The notes under the pieces: generated by a model
The model's database searches: none
What the model was told of the DNA's origin: nothing
The model's input: only the letters and a program-made list of their open reading frames with translations
Position numbers and translations under genes: made by a program
In this document: positions 1-6,693 of the stretch, one piece after another
How the letters are laid out: every line of letters starts with the position of its first letter
Position numbering within the stretch: the first letter of the stretch is position 1
Assembly: GCA_023428335.1 (NCBI GenBank)
Contig: JAEYYS010000503.1
Span: forward strand, 1 to 7,545
From: Verrucomicrobiota bacterium
GTDB lineage: Bacteria > Verrucomicrobiota > Verrucomicrobiia > Verrucomicrobiales > Verrucomicrobiaceae
Reading direction: 5' to 3'
DNA: 7,545 bases

Positions 1-296
1 ACACCGGCTCGTTCAACGGTGTCGAAATCAGCCGCCAGGTGGCCGAACAACTGGGCGTGGCCGACCAGGGTCAGCCGGTCGAGGGTCTGATCCTGCTGTC
101 GGTGGGCGGCACGACGACCTCCGACGATGCCGGCCTGCGCACGGTGCGCCTGGCCGACCTCAGCCTGTTCGGGGAAACCTGGCGCAACGCCCCGGTCGAC
201 ATCTCGCCGGGTCCGCCGCGGGTGGGCAGCTACTTTTTGCGCGATTACCGGGTCACCTTCGACTTCCGCACCGGGCGGATTTGGCTGGAACGCTAG
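1..296 (+). CDS. Retropepsin-like aspartic protease, 3' end (5' part outside window)
   Basis: The reading frame is open from the left edge (first complete codon at base 3) to a TAG at 294-296, giving 97 residues. It begins T-G-S-F-N. The partial codon before it ends in 'ac', so the missing base could make it Asp and give the catalytic D-T-G of retropepsin-type proteases. About 75 residues later comes V-G-S-Y-F-L-R-D-Y-R-V-T-F-D-F, the family's usual C-terminal pattern (G-x-x-F-L then V-T-F-D-F and a final hydrophobic strand). The spacing fits a single retroviral-type protease domain, as in PF13650/PF13975 proteins. Such bacterial proteins are often secreted or periplasmic, but the N-terminus is not visible. 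It lies 124 bases upstream of actA on the same strand and has no evident link to respiration. The family call is fairly secure; activity depends on the Asp codon outside the window. Confidence 0.75.
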   Translation, partial: TGSFNGVEISRQVAEQLGVADQGQPVEGLILLSVGGTTTSDDAGLRTVRLADLSLFGETWRNAPVDISPGPPRVGSYFLRDYRVTFDFRTGRIWLER

Positions 297-346
297 GCCG
301 GGTTTTTGCTGGGCCGGCCAAGCGTTCAAAAATTTTATTTCCAAGG

Positions 347-374
347 TTGCAAAGCCCGGCCAAACTTTTATTCT
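347..374 (+). promoter_or_regulatory. Weak sigma70-like promoter candidate for the act operon
   Basis: TTGCAA at 347-352 and TATTCT at 369-374 are separated by 16 bases, and each matches the sigma70 consensus at four of six positions. They lie in the AT-richer stretch between the protease gene and actA. Transcription from here would start around 380-383, at the left edge of the inverted repeat at 381-404, which would make that repeat a downstream operator. The match is weak, and promoters of this kind of organism may differ from the E. coli consensus. Confidence 0.25.
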
Positions 375-380
375 GGCCCT

Positions 381-404
381 CGCTTGTGAAATTTTTCACA
401 AGCG
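381..404. promoter_or_regulatory. Perfect 11-bp inverted repeat, CRP/FNR-family-type operator
   Basis: Bases 381-391 are the exact reverse complement of 394-404, with a two-base TT centre. Inside lies TGTGA (385-389), six bases, then TCACA (396-400), which is the CRP-family half-site pattern and spacing; the symmetry continues outward through CGCT/AGCG. The repeat ends 16 bases before the actA start codon. No U-run follows and the loop would be only two bases, so it does not look like a terminator. A protein-binding dyad is the better reading. Its place just upstream of the gene fits repression or roadblocking more easily than activation. The symmetry is seen directly; the regulator is inferred. 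Confidence 0.6.
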
Positions 405-420
405 CAGAAACCGACATCTT

Positions 421-1224
421 ATGGGTAACTTCTTTCCGCGCTGGACCAATTGGCTGCCTCTGAAGCTCGCCATTGGCGTCGCATTCATTGCTTTCGGAGT
501 CAGTGTGGGCGTGGCCTACTACTTCACGCCCAAGTACACGCGGGTGGGCTACGAGCCGACGCAGCCGGTGCCGTTTTCGCATGAGATCCATGCCGGCCAG
601 CTCGGTCTGGACTGCCGCTACTGCCACTCCTTTGTGGAGCAGTCGGGCCACGCCAACGTGCCGACCAACCAGACCTGCTTCAACTGCCATGGTCCAGGCA
701 AGGGCAACATCAAGGCGGACAGCCCGAAGCTGGAGCTGGTGCGCAAGGCCCAGGAGACCGGTGAGCCGATCCCGTGGGTGAAGGTGCACAAGGCACCCGA
801 CTACGTCTATTTCAACCACAGCGCCCACCTCAACCGCGGCATTTCCTGCCAGTCCTGCCACGGCCAGGTCAATGAGATGGAGGTCGTCAAGCATGCCGAA
901 CCTCACTCGATGGGCTGGTGCCTCGACTGCCACCGCAATCCCGAGCAGAACCTGCGTCCGCTCGATCAGGTCACCAACCTGAACTACAAACCCTCCGACC
1001 TCGACCGCGCCGCCTTCTATGAGGGCCTGCTTGGCAAGGGCGTGAAGGCCGATGAAATCGCCGGCACCATCCGTCCGGGCGGCAAGGCCTCCGGCCTCGA
1101 CGACATCCTCTCGCTCGCCACCGCCACCTATGGCAAGCAGGTCACCCAGCTCGAGGTGGGCAGCCAGCTGAAGAAGCACTGGCAGGTGCAGCCTCCTGAG
1201 TCCTGCACCGCCTGCCACCGCTAA
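421..1224 (+). CDS. actA: Alternative complex III subunit ActA, pentahaem cytochrome c
   Basis: This 267-residue protein is the multihaem subunit of ACIII, thought to take electrons from the Fe-S clusters of ActB and pass them towards ActE or a terminal oxidase on the periplasmic side. Residues about 14-35 form one hydrophobic helix (an uncleaved anchor), so the rest lies outside the membrane. Five CxxCH haem c sites are visible: C65-H69, C86-H90, C143-H147, C167-H171 and C262-H266, the last one residue before the C-terminal Arg. The H-x-x-H pairs at 54/57 and 133/136, ahead of the first and third sites, are candidate distal ligands, as in class III/c7-type multihaem cytochromes. The frame is open upstream to before 130, but ATG 421 is chosen because it directly precedes the anchor helix and the upstream frame overlaps the protease gene. 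No Shine-Dalgarno sequence precedes it. It is the first gene of the operon and lies 24 bases before actB. Confidence 0.95.
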   Translation: MGNFFPRWTNWLPLKLAIGVAFIAFGVSVGVAYYFTPKYTRVGYEPTQPVPFSHEIHAGQLGLDCRYCHSFVEQSGHANVPTNQTCFNCHGPGKGNIKADSPKLELVRKAQETGEPIPWVKVHKAPDYVYFNHSAHLNRGISCQSCHGQVNEMEVVKHAEPHSMGWCLDCHRNPEQNLRPLDQVTNLNYKPSDLDRAAFYEGLLGKGVKADEIAGTIRPGGKASGLDDILSLATATYGKQVTQLEVGSQLKKHWQVQPPESCTACHR

Positions 1225-1248
1225 CCCCTGCGACCCCTTTCCGCCCTC

Positions 1249-4200
1249 ATGAAACGCATTTGGAACCACCCCGCAGAGCCTCAAACCGGCAAGCGCTACT
1301 GGCGCAGCAACGCCGAACTTGAGCGCCGCTCGGAGTTTCTGGACAAGCTCGGCGTCGAATTCCCCGCCGGCGACACCCTCACCGAGGACGAACGCGAAAA
1401 CTCGCGCCGCGATTTCCTCAAGCTCATGGGCGCCTCGACGGCGCTGATGGGGCTGGCCGCCTGCCGTCGGCCGCTCACCAACATCCTGCCCTACACCGAC
1501 CACGTCGAGTGGGTGGTGCCCGGCCGTCCGCTGCTGTATGCGACCGCCATGCCGACCGCGACCGGCGCAACGCCGGTGGTGGCCGTCACCCATGAGGGCC
1601 GGCCGACCCATCTGCAGGGCAACCCGCTGCACCCGCTGAGCGGCGGTCTCGACGCCTTTGCCCAGGCCTCGGTGCTCGACCTCTACGACCCGCAGCGCTC
1701 GCAGTCGCCGCTCGTCAAGGGCAAGGCGGCGACTTGGGAACAGGCCAACAAGGCGCTTGCCGCCCTGGCAGAAGCCGCCAAGAAGGACGCCGGTGCCAGC
1801 CTCGCCATTGCCGTCGGCAAGACCACTTCCCCGACCCTGCATCGCCTGCTCGGCGAGCTGAAAACCGCCCTGCCGCAGGCGCGCCTGTTCGGTTACGAAG
1901 CGATTGGCAGTGAGGGTCGCGACGCCGCCCACGCCGCGGTTTTCGGCGCCGGCACCAAGACCTTTGTCCGCTACAGCAAGGCCCTGCGCGTGCTCGCGCT
2001 CGACTGCGACTTCCTCGGCCTCGATCCGGTGGCTGGCGAGGCGGTCAAACACTTCACCAAGCAGCGCGCCAAGGACAAGCCGGGCGGCGAGATGAACCGC
2101 CTTTACGCCCTGGAGAACCGCTACACGGTGACCGGCGGCATGGCCGATCACCGCAAGCCGCTCGCTGCCAGCCTGATTCCCGCCGCCGCCGCCGTCATCG
2201 CCGAAGCCCTCGGCGACAGCTCGGCCAAGGCCGTTGCCGATAGCGCCCCCGCCGCCCTCAAGGAGTGGCTGGCGCCGGCGATCCGCGACCTCATTGACCA
2301 CAAGGGCAAGGCCCTGGTGCTCGCCGGCTCGCGCTACGGTGCCGAAGTGCACGCCCTCGTCGCTTCGATCAACAACGCTCTCGGCGCCTTTGGCAGCACG
2401 ATCGAACTGCGTCAGGCGGACGGCGAAGCCGCGCTTGGCAGCAGTGCCGACTTGACCGCCGCGCTCGCGTCCGGCTCGGTCAAGACCCTCGTCTCCCTGA
2501 CGGCCTCCAACCTGCTCTTCGACGCCCCGGCCGCCCTCAGCGCCGCCGTGGAAGACAAGGGTGTGCAGGTTGTCCATCTTGGTCACCTGGCCAACACGAC
2601 GGCGCGCAAGGCCGCCCTGCATTTGCCTGCTGCCCACTATCTGGAGTCCTGGGGCGACGTGCGCGCCGCCGATGGCACCTACTCGGTGGTTCAGCCGATG
2701 ATCCAGCCGCTTTACGACGGCGCCAGCGCGATCGAAGTCGTGCTTGCCCTGCTCGGCCGCAAGACGCTCGGCCCGGTGACGCCGGCTGCCGACGCTCCGG
2801 CGCCGGAAGACCCGGCTCATCAGGCCGTGCGCGACACCTTTGCCCAGGTGGCGAAGCAGCTCGACGAAGAGAAGTGGAATCACACCCTCCGCGACGGTTT
2901 CCTCAAGGGCTCGGCCTACGCGAAGGCCGCCGTGGAAGTCAATACCGCCGCCGCCGCCGCCCTGGCCGCCAAGGCCAAGCCTGTTGAGGCGCCGAGCGCC
3001 GAGGCCCTGGAGGTCGTGCTGGTGCCCGACGCCGGTGTGCAGGATGGTCGCTACATCAGCAACGCCTGGCTGCAGGAAGCCCCGGACCCGGTCACCAAGC
3101 TGAGCTGGGACAACGCCGCCTGGATTGGCTCGGCCACCTTCCGCGCCCTCAAGCTCAAGGAAGGTCAGATCATCCAAATCAGCGTCGGCGACGCCGAGAT
3201 CAAGCTGCCTGCCATCGAAGCTCCCGGCCACGTGTCCCACTCGATCACCCTGCCGCTCGGCTACGGTGAGAAGGGCCTGGGCTTTGTCGCCTCCGACGCC
3301 AACAACAAGGGGCGCGGCTTCAATGTCTACCCGCTGCGCAAGGCCGCGGACGAGTTTGTCCTGACCGGCGCCAAGGTCGAGGTCACCGGCGAGTTTTACG
3401 AGCTGGCCATGACCCAGGAGCACAACAGCATGGAGGGCCGCGCCCTCTATCGCGAGGCAACCCTGGAAACCTTCACCAAGACGCCCGACTTCGTCAACAA
3501 GACGGGCATGGACAGCCACATCCCGCAGAACATCTCGTTCTACAAGGGGCAGATTGGCCGCAAGACCGAGACCAATCCCGAGGGCTTCGACTATGAGACG
3601 AAGCACCAGTGGGGCATGACGATCGACCTCAGCAAGTGCATCGGCTGCACCGCCTGCGTCATCGCCTGCCAGAGCGAGAACAACATCCCGGTGGTCGGCA
3701 AGGACCAGGTGCGCAAGGGGCGTCTCATGCAGTGGATCCGCATGGACCGCTACTTCGCCAGCGCCACCTGGGGCGAGCAGAACGCCAAGCGCGACGATGT
3801 CATGATCGAGCCGACCGTCGAGCAGCTCGAAAACGCCGAGATGGTCCAGCAGCCGGTCGCCTGCCAGCAGTGCGAGTCGGCCCCGTGCGAAACCGTCTGC
3901 CCGGTGAACGCCACCGTCCACACCGACGACGGCCTCAACGCCATGGCCTACAACCGCTGCATTGGCACCCGCTACTGCGCGAACAACTGCCCCTACACGG
4001 CGCGTCGCTTCAACTGGTTCGACTACAACAAGCGTCCGCTCGACGAGCTCTACCTCGGCCCGCTTTCCACCAAGGACAAGACCGGCGTGCGCGAGTCCGT
4101 GCAGCTGCAGAAGAATCCGAACGTCACCGTGCGCATGCGCGGCGTCATCGAGAAGTGCACCTACTGCGTGCAGCGCCTCGAGGCCGCCAAGATCCTGCAG

Positions 4201-4476
4201 AAGCAGAAGCAGCGCGACTCCAAGGACTTCCGCGTGCCGACCGACACCGTCAAGGTCGCCTGCCAGGCCGCCTGTCCGGCCGAGGCCATCGTCTTCGGCG
4301 ACCTCGCCGACGACAAGTCCGCGGTCAACAAGGCCAAGGCCTCGCCGCGCAACTACACTCTGCTCAAGTACATCGGCACGCAGCCGCGCACCAGCTACCT
4401 AGCGCGCCTGCGCAATCCGAATCCGGCGATGCCCGGCGCCGAGAACATCGCCGCCTGGAGCGCGCATCAGATCTAA
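1249..4476 (+). CDS. actB: Alternative complex III subunit ActB, molybdopterin oxidoreductase-like and Fe-S fusion
   Basis: This 1075-residue protein is the large peripheral subunit of ACIII, carrying electrons from the quinol site in ActC to the ActA haems. The N-terminus is the extended Tat type (TIGR04519-like): about 50 polar residues, S-R-R-D-F-L-K-L at 52-59, a short hydrophobic stretch, then L-A-A-C72, a lipobox, implying export by Tat and a lipid anchor. Residues about 85-745 resemble the molybdopterin oxidoreductase fold (for example G-R-P-T-H-L-Q-G-N-P at 117-126); in ActB this part is known to lack the Mo cofactor. Residues about 570-600 form an Ala/Pro-rich linker. The C-terminal ferredoxin domain has C797/800/803/807, C872/875/880/884, C904/910/914 with Thr907 in the missing position, and C970/973/1005/1009. 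These 15 cysteines predict three [4Fe-4S] clusters and one [3Fe-4S] cluster, as known for ACIII. No Shine-Dalgarno sequence is present; a CT-rich leader precedes the ATG. Confidence 0.96.
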   Translation: MKRIWNHPAEPQTGKRYWRSNAELERRSEFLDKLGVEFPAGDTLTEDERENSRRDFLKLMGASTALMGLAACRRPLTNILPYTDHVEWVVPGRPLLYATAMPTATGATPVVAVTHEGRPTHLQGNPLHPLSGGLDAFAQASVLDLYDPQRSQSPLVKGKAATWEQANKALAALAEAAKKDAGASLAIAVGKTTSPTLHRLLGELKTALPQARLFGYEAIGSEGRDAAHAAVFGAGTKTFVRYSKALRVLALDCDFLGLDPVAGEAVKHFTKQRAKDKPGGEMNRLYALENRYTVTGGMADHRKPLAASLIPAAAAVIAEALGDSSAKAVADSAPAALKEWLAPAIRDLIDHKGKALVLAGSRYGAEVHALVASINNALGAFGSTIELRQADGEAALGSSADLTAALASGSVKTLVSLTASNLLFDAPAALSAAVEDKGVQVVHLGHLANTTARKAALHLPAAHYLESWGDVRAADGTYSVVQPMIQPLYDGASAIEVVLALLGRKTLGPVTPAADAPAPEDPAHQAVRDTFAQVAKQLDEEKWNHTLRDGFLKGSAYAKAAVEVNTAAAAALAAKAKPVEAPSAEALEVVLVPDAGVQDGRYISNAWLQEAPDPVTKLSWDNAAWIGSATFRALKLKEGQIIQISVGDAEIKLPAIEAPGHVSHSITLPLGYGEKGLGFVASDANNKGRGFNVYPLRKAADEFVLTGAKVEVTGEFYELAMTQEHNSMEGRALYREATLETFTKTPDFVNKTGMDSHIPQNISFYKGQIGRKTETNPEGFDYETKHQWGMTIDLSKCIGCTACVIACQSENNIPVVGKDQVRKGRLMQWIRMDRYFASATWGEQNAKRDDVMIEPTVEQLENAEMVQQPVACQQCESAPCETVCPVNATVHTDDGLNAMAYNRCIGTRYCANNCPYTARRFNWFDYNKRPLDELYLGPLSTKDKTGVRESVQLQKNPNVTVRMRGVIEKCTYCVQRLEAAKILQKQKQRDSKDFRVPTDTVKVACQAACPAEAIVFGDLADDKSAVNKAKASPRNYTLLKYIGTQPRTSYLARLRNPNPAMPGAENIAAWSAHQI

Positions 4477-4480
4477 CAGG

Positions 4481-4497
4481 CCTTTTTCCCTCCCCCC
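4481..4497 (+). other. Pyrimidine-only tract in the actB-actC gap
   Basis: Seventeen consecutive pyrimidines sit 6 bases before the actC start codon, in the place where a purine-rich Shine-Dalgarno sequence would be expected. A shorter CT-rich stretch (1234-1248, one G) likewise abuts the actB start. They could be unstructured ribosome-loading leaders, but this is inference. Confidence 0.4.
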
Positions 4498-4503
4498 GCT
4501 GAC

Positions 4504-5988
4504 ATGTCGAAAGCAGCCGCCACCGATCACCCCGCCGCTCCTCACACCGGTGCCCCGCGCATCCTGGACCGTGAGCCGTTGGTGCTCAACAACCGCTCCT
4601 ACTCCTGGATCACCAACCGCATCTGCGGCATCGTGGAGAACAAGCAGCCCGCCCTCTGGTGGCTGCTGTTCGTGCCCTCGGTGCTGCTCACCGGTCTGAC
4701 GGTGTTCTGCTTCGCCTACCTGATCTCCACCGGGGTCGGCGTCTGGGGCCAGAAGCAGCCGGTTGCCTGGGCCTGGGACATTACCAACTTCGTGTTCTGG
4801 ATCGGTATCGGCCACGCCGGCACCCTGATCTCGGCGATTCTCTTCCTGACCCGCCAGAAGTGGCGTACGTCGGTCAACCGCGCCGCCGAGGCGATGACGC
4901 TGTTCGCCGTCATGTGCGCCGGCCTGTTCCCGGCCTTCCACGTCGGCCGCGTCTGGATGGTCTGGTTCCTCGCCCCCATCCCGAACGCCAATGCCATCTG
5001 GCAGAACTTCAAGTCGCCCCTGCTTTGGGACGTCTTCGCGGTGTCGACCTACTTCACCGTCTCGGTCATCTTCTGGTACATCGGCCTCATCCCCGACCTC
5101 GCCACGCTGCGCGACCGCTGCAAGCCCGGCCTGAAGAAGGTGCTCTACGGCATGTTTGCCCTCGGCTGGCGCGGTGCCAACCGCCACTGGAGCCACTATG
5201 AGACGGCCTACATGCTGCTGGCCGCGCTCTCGACCCCGCTGGTGCTCTCCGTGCACTCCGTCGTTTCCTTCGACTTCGCCACGTCCATCGTGCCCGGCTG
5301 GCACACCACCATCTTCCCGCCCTACTTCGTCGCGGGCGCCATCTTCGGCGGTTTCGCCATGGTGCTGACCCTGATGATCCCGGTGTCGAAGATCTACGGC
5401 CTCGGCGACCTGATCACGCCGAAGCACATCGACAACATGGCGAAGATCATCCTGCTCACCGGCACGATCGTCGGTTACGCCTACTGCATGGAGTTCTTCA
5501 TGGCCTATTACAGTGCCAACAAGCTCGAATTGCAGACCTTCCAGCTGCGCGGCCTCTACGGTCCGTCGACCTGGGCCTATTACTTCATGTTCGGCTTCAA
5601 CGTCTTTGCGCCGCAGCTCTTCTGGTATCGCCCCTTCCGCCACAACCTGTGGGTCGTCATGTTCGTCTGCATGTGCGTCAACGCCGGCATGTGGTTCGAG
5701 CGTTACGTCATCATCGCCACCACCCTGGAGCGCCACCTGGTGCCGGGCTCCTGGCGCGTCTATGAGGCCACCTGGGTCGACAAGTACACCTTCCTCGGCA
5801 CCTTCGGCCTGTTCATGATGCTGTTCCTGCTGTTCCTGCGCTTCCTGCCGGTCATCGCCATCGGCGAAGTCAAGGGCGTGCTGCCGCAGTCGAACCCGCA
5901 CCACGAGGACCACGGCAAGGACGCCGTCCAGGAGGAGGACCTCATGGGCTATCCCGACCGTCATGTCCCCCGTGAAGCCGTCGCCTGA
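4504..5988 (+). CDS. actC: Alternative complex III subunit ActC, NrfD/PsrC-like membrane protein
   Basis: This 494-residue integral membrane protein is the quinol-oxidising subunit of ACIII and a candidate for coupling to proton movement. Ten hydrophobic helices are visible at about 51-75, 92-115, 129-154, 172-195, 234-255, 271-293, 313-334, 356-374, 381-405 and 427-453, the number usual for ActC. Polar residues buried in the helices are typical of the family: H104 (G-I-G-H-A-G), H146 and R149 (P-A-F-H-V-G-R), D177, H251 and D257 (S-V-H-S-V-V-S-F-D), E330 and E399. Some of these should line the quinol pocket next to the [3Fe-4S] cluster of ActB, but I assign no individual role. The N-terminal 45 residues and the His/Asp/Glu-rich C-terminal 40 are hydrophilic. 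The ATG at 4504 lies 27 bases after the actB stop, with no Shine-Dalgarno sequence. A PsrC or HmeB-type protein is excluded by the neighbours. Confidence 0.95.
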   Translation: MSKAAATDHPAAPHTGAPRILDREPLVLNNRSYSWITNRICGIVENKQPALWWLLFVPSVLLTGLTVFCFAYLISTGVGVWGQKQPVAWAWDITNFVFWIGIGHAGTLISAILFLTRQKWRTSVNRAAEAMTLFAVMCAGLFPAFHVGRVWMVWFLAPIPNANAIWQNFKSPLLWDVFAVSTYFTVSVIFWYIGLIPDLATLRDRCKPGLKKVLYGMFALGWRGANRHWSHYETAYMLLAALSTPLVLSVHSVVSFDFATSIVPGWHTTIFPPYFVAGAIFGGFAMVLTLMIPVSKIYGLGDLITPKHIDNMAKIILLTGTIVGYAYCMEFFMAYYSANKLELQTFQLRGLYGPSTWAYYFMFGFNVFAPQLFWYRPFRHNLWVVMFVCMCVNAGMWFERYVIIATTLERHLVPGSWRVYEATWVDKYTFLGTFGLFMMLFLLFLRFLPVIAIGEVKGVLPQSNPHHEDHGKDAVQEEDLMGYPDRHVPREAVA

Positions 5989-6000
5989 GCGGCGCCGCGA

Positions 6001-6028
6001 TCTGAAACTTGAAATCTGAAATCTGACA
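6001..6028 (+). repeat. Four tandem heptamers (TCTGAAA-type) between actC and actD
   Basis: Four contiguous seven-base units are visible: TCTGAAA (6001-6007), CTTGAAA (6008-6014), TCTGAAA (6015-6021) and TCTGACA (6022-6028). The array is AT-rich against very GC-rich coding sequence on both sides, and it ends 5 bases before the actD GTG start. The 10-bp palindrome GCGGCGCCGC (5989-5998) lies just upstream. The array may be a simple slippage-prone repeat, a dispersed heptamer family of this genome, or an unstructured leader that helps actD translation. Confidence 0.7.
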
Positions 6029-6033
6029 TTCCA

Positions 6034-6633
6034 GTGAGCACCACCCTCAAACGAGTTCACGGCTACCTCGCCGAGTTCGACAGCGTGAAGGACCTCTATC
6101 ACGCTGCCGAGCATGTCCGCGATGCCGGTTATCAGCGTTGGGACGTCCACTCGCCCTTCCCGATCCATGGCATGGACCACGCCATGGGCGTCAAGCGCTC
6201 CAAACTGCCCTGGTTCGTCTTCTTCGGCGGCCTCACCGGCATCTGCATCGCCTTCGTCCTGCAGACCCTCACCCAGACCACCTTCTGGTCCGACATCGGC
6301 CTCGGCTTCCTGGAGACCCTGGCGGAAACCTACCCGACCGTGGTGCAGGCCAAGCCGACCCACATCTGGACGCTGCCCGCCTTCTTCCCGGTGATGTTCG
6401 AGCTGACCATCCTGTTCTCCGCCTTCACCACCCTGTTCGGCCTGCTCGGCCTGATCGGCCTGCCGCGCCTGAACCACCCGCTGTTCGTCTCCAAGCGCTT
6501 CGCCAAGTTCTCCGACGACGGTTTCTTTGTCTGCATCGAGGCGCGCGACCCGAAGTTTTCCCAGGAGGGCACACGCTCCTTCCTGGAAAAGATCGGTGGC
6601 AAGAACCTCGAGCTCGTCGAAGACGACATCTGA
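6034..6633 (+). CDS. actD: Alternative complex III subunit ActD (DUF3341)
   Basis: This 199-residue protein matches the DUF3341/ActD family, a structural ACIII subunit that packs against ActC. The family signature is clear: an N-terminal cytoplasmic-type domain with G-Y-L-A-E-F, then D-V-H-S-P-F-P-I-H-G-M-D at 37-48 and K-R-S-K-L-P-W at 54-60, followed by a first helix at about 60-77. The segment at about 101-123 (Y-P-T-V-V, then K-P, then P-A-F-F-P-V-M-F-E) leads into the second helix at about 117-142. A conserved-type Glu123 lies inside this helix. The loop between the helices is fairly long. The start is GTG 6034; no earlier start fits the family N-terminus, and there is no Shine-Dalgarno sequence, only the heptamer array. 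It lies 45 bases after actC and is the last act gene in the window. Confidence 0.93.
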   Translation: MSTTLKRVHGYLAEFDSVKDLYHAAEHVRDAGYQRWDVHSPFPIHGMDHAMGVKRSKLPWFVFFGGLTGICIAFVLQTLTQTTFWSDIGLGFLETLAETYPTVVQAKPTHIWTLPAFFPVMFELTILFSAFTTLFGLLGLIGLPRLNHPLFVSKRFAKFSDDGFFVCIEARDPKFSQEGTRSFLEKIGGKNLELVEDDI

Positions 6634-6634
6634 G

Positions 6635-6669
6635 CCCGCGTCTGGTCGCGTGAATGCGCGTTGCGCGGG
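6635..6669 (+). terminator. Possible weak stem-loop after actD
   Basis: CCCGCG (6635-6640) pairs with CGCGGG (6664-6669). The loop holds a smaller CGCG/CGCG hairpin (6647-6650 with 6657-6660). Only three T residues follow, so this is at best a weak or factor-assisted terminator at the end of the act operon. Read-through into the lipoprotein gene is quite possible. GC-rich DNA produces such pairings by chance. Confidence 0.3.
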
Positions 6670-6693
6670 TTTCGTCCAACCCAGCATCCCATC

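Noticed and set aside
296..319. GGCCGG/CCGGCC stem after the protease gene as a terminator
   Set aside because: The loop is 12 bases, there is no T-run directly after the stem, and an alternative pairing of 296-302 with 355-361 exists; chance pairing of GC-rich DNA is as likely.
381..404. The actA-leader palindrome as a rho-independent terminator
   Set aside because: The stem is AT-rich at its apex, the central loop is only two bases, and the sequence after it is CAGAAACC, with no U-run.
127..420. N-terminal extension of ActA by 98 residues in the same frame
   Set aside because: It overlaps the protease gene, crosses the operator-like palindrome, and reads as Arg/Ser/Pro-rich shadow sequence; ATG 421 fits the membrane anchor.
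2947..2961. (GCC)5 run in actB as a phase-variable repeat
   Set aside because: It encodes an Ala stretch in a linker; three-base units keep the frame, and such runs are ordinary in Ala-rich GC-rich genes.
253..3921. Minus-strand open frame of 1222 codons opposite actA and actB
   Set aside because: The plus strand encodes ActA and ActB with all cofactor motifs. The antisense product is a Gly/Val/Leu/Arg/His-rich low-complexity sequence without domains, as expected opposite GC-rich codons.
3609..4502. Plus-strand open frame of 297 codons within the 3' part of actB
   Set aside because: It is an Arg/His-rich shadow in another frame of the ferredoxin domain of ActB.
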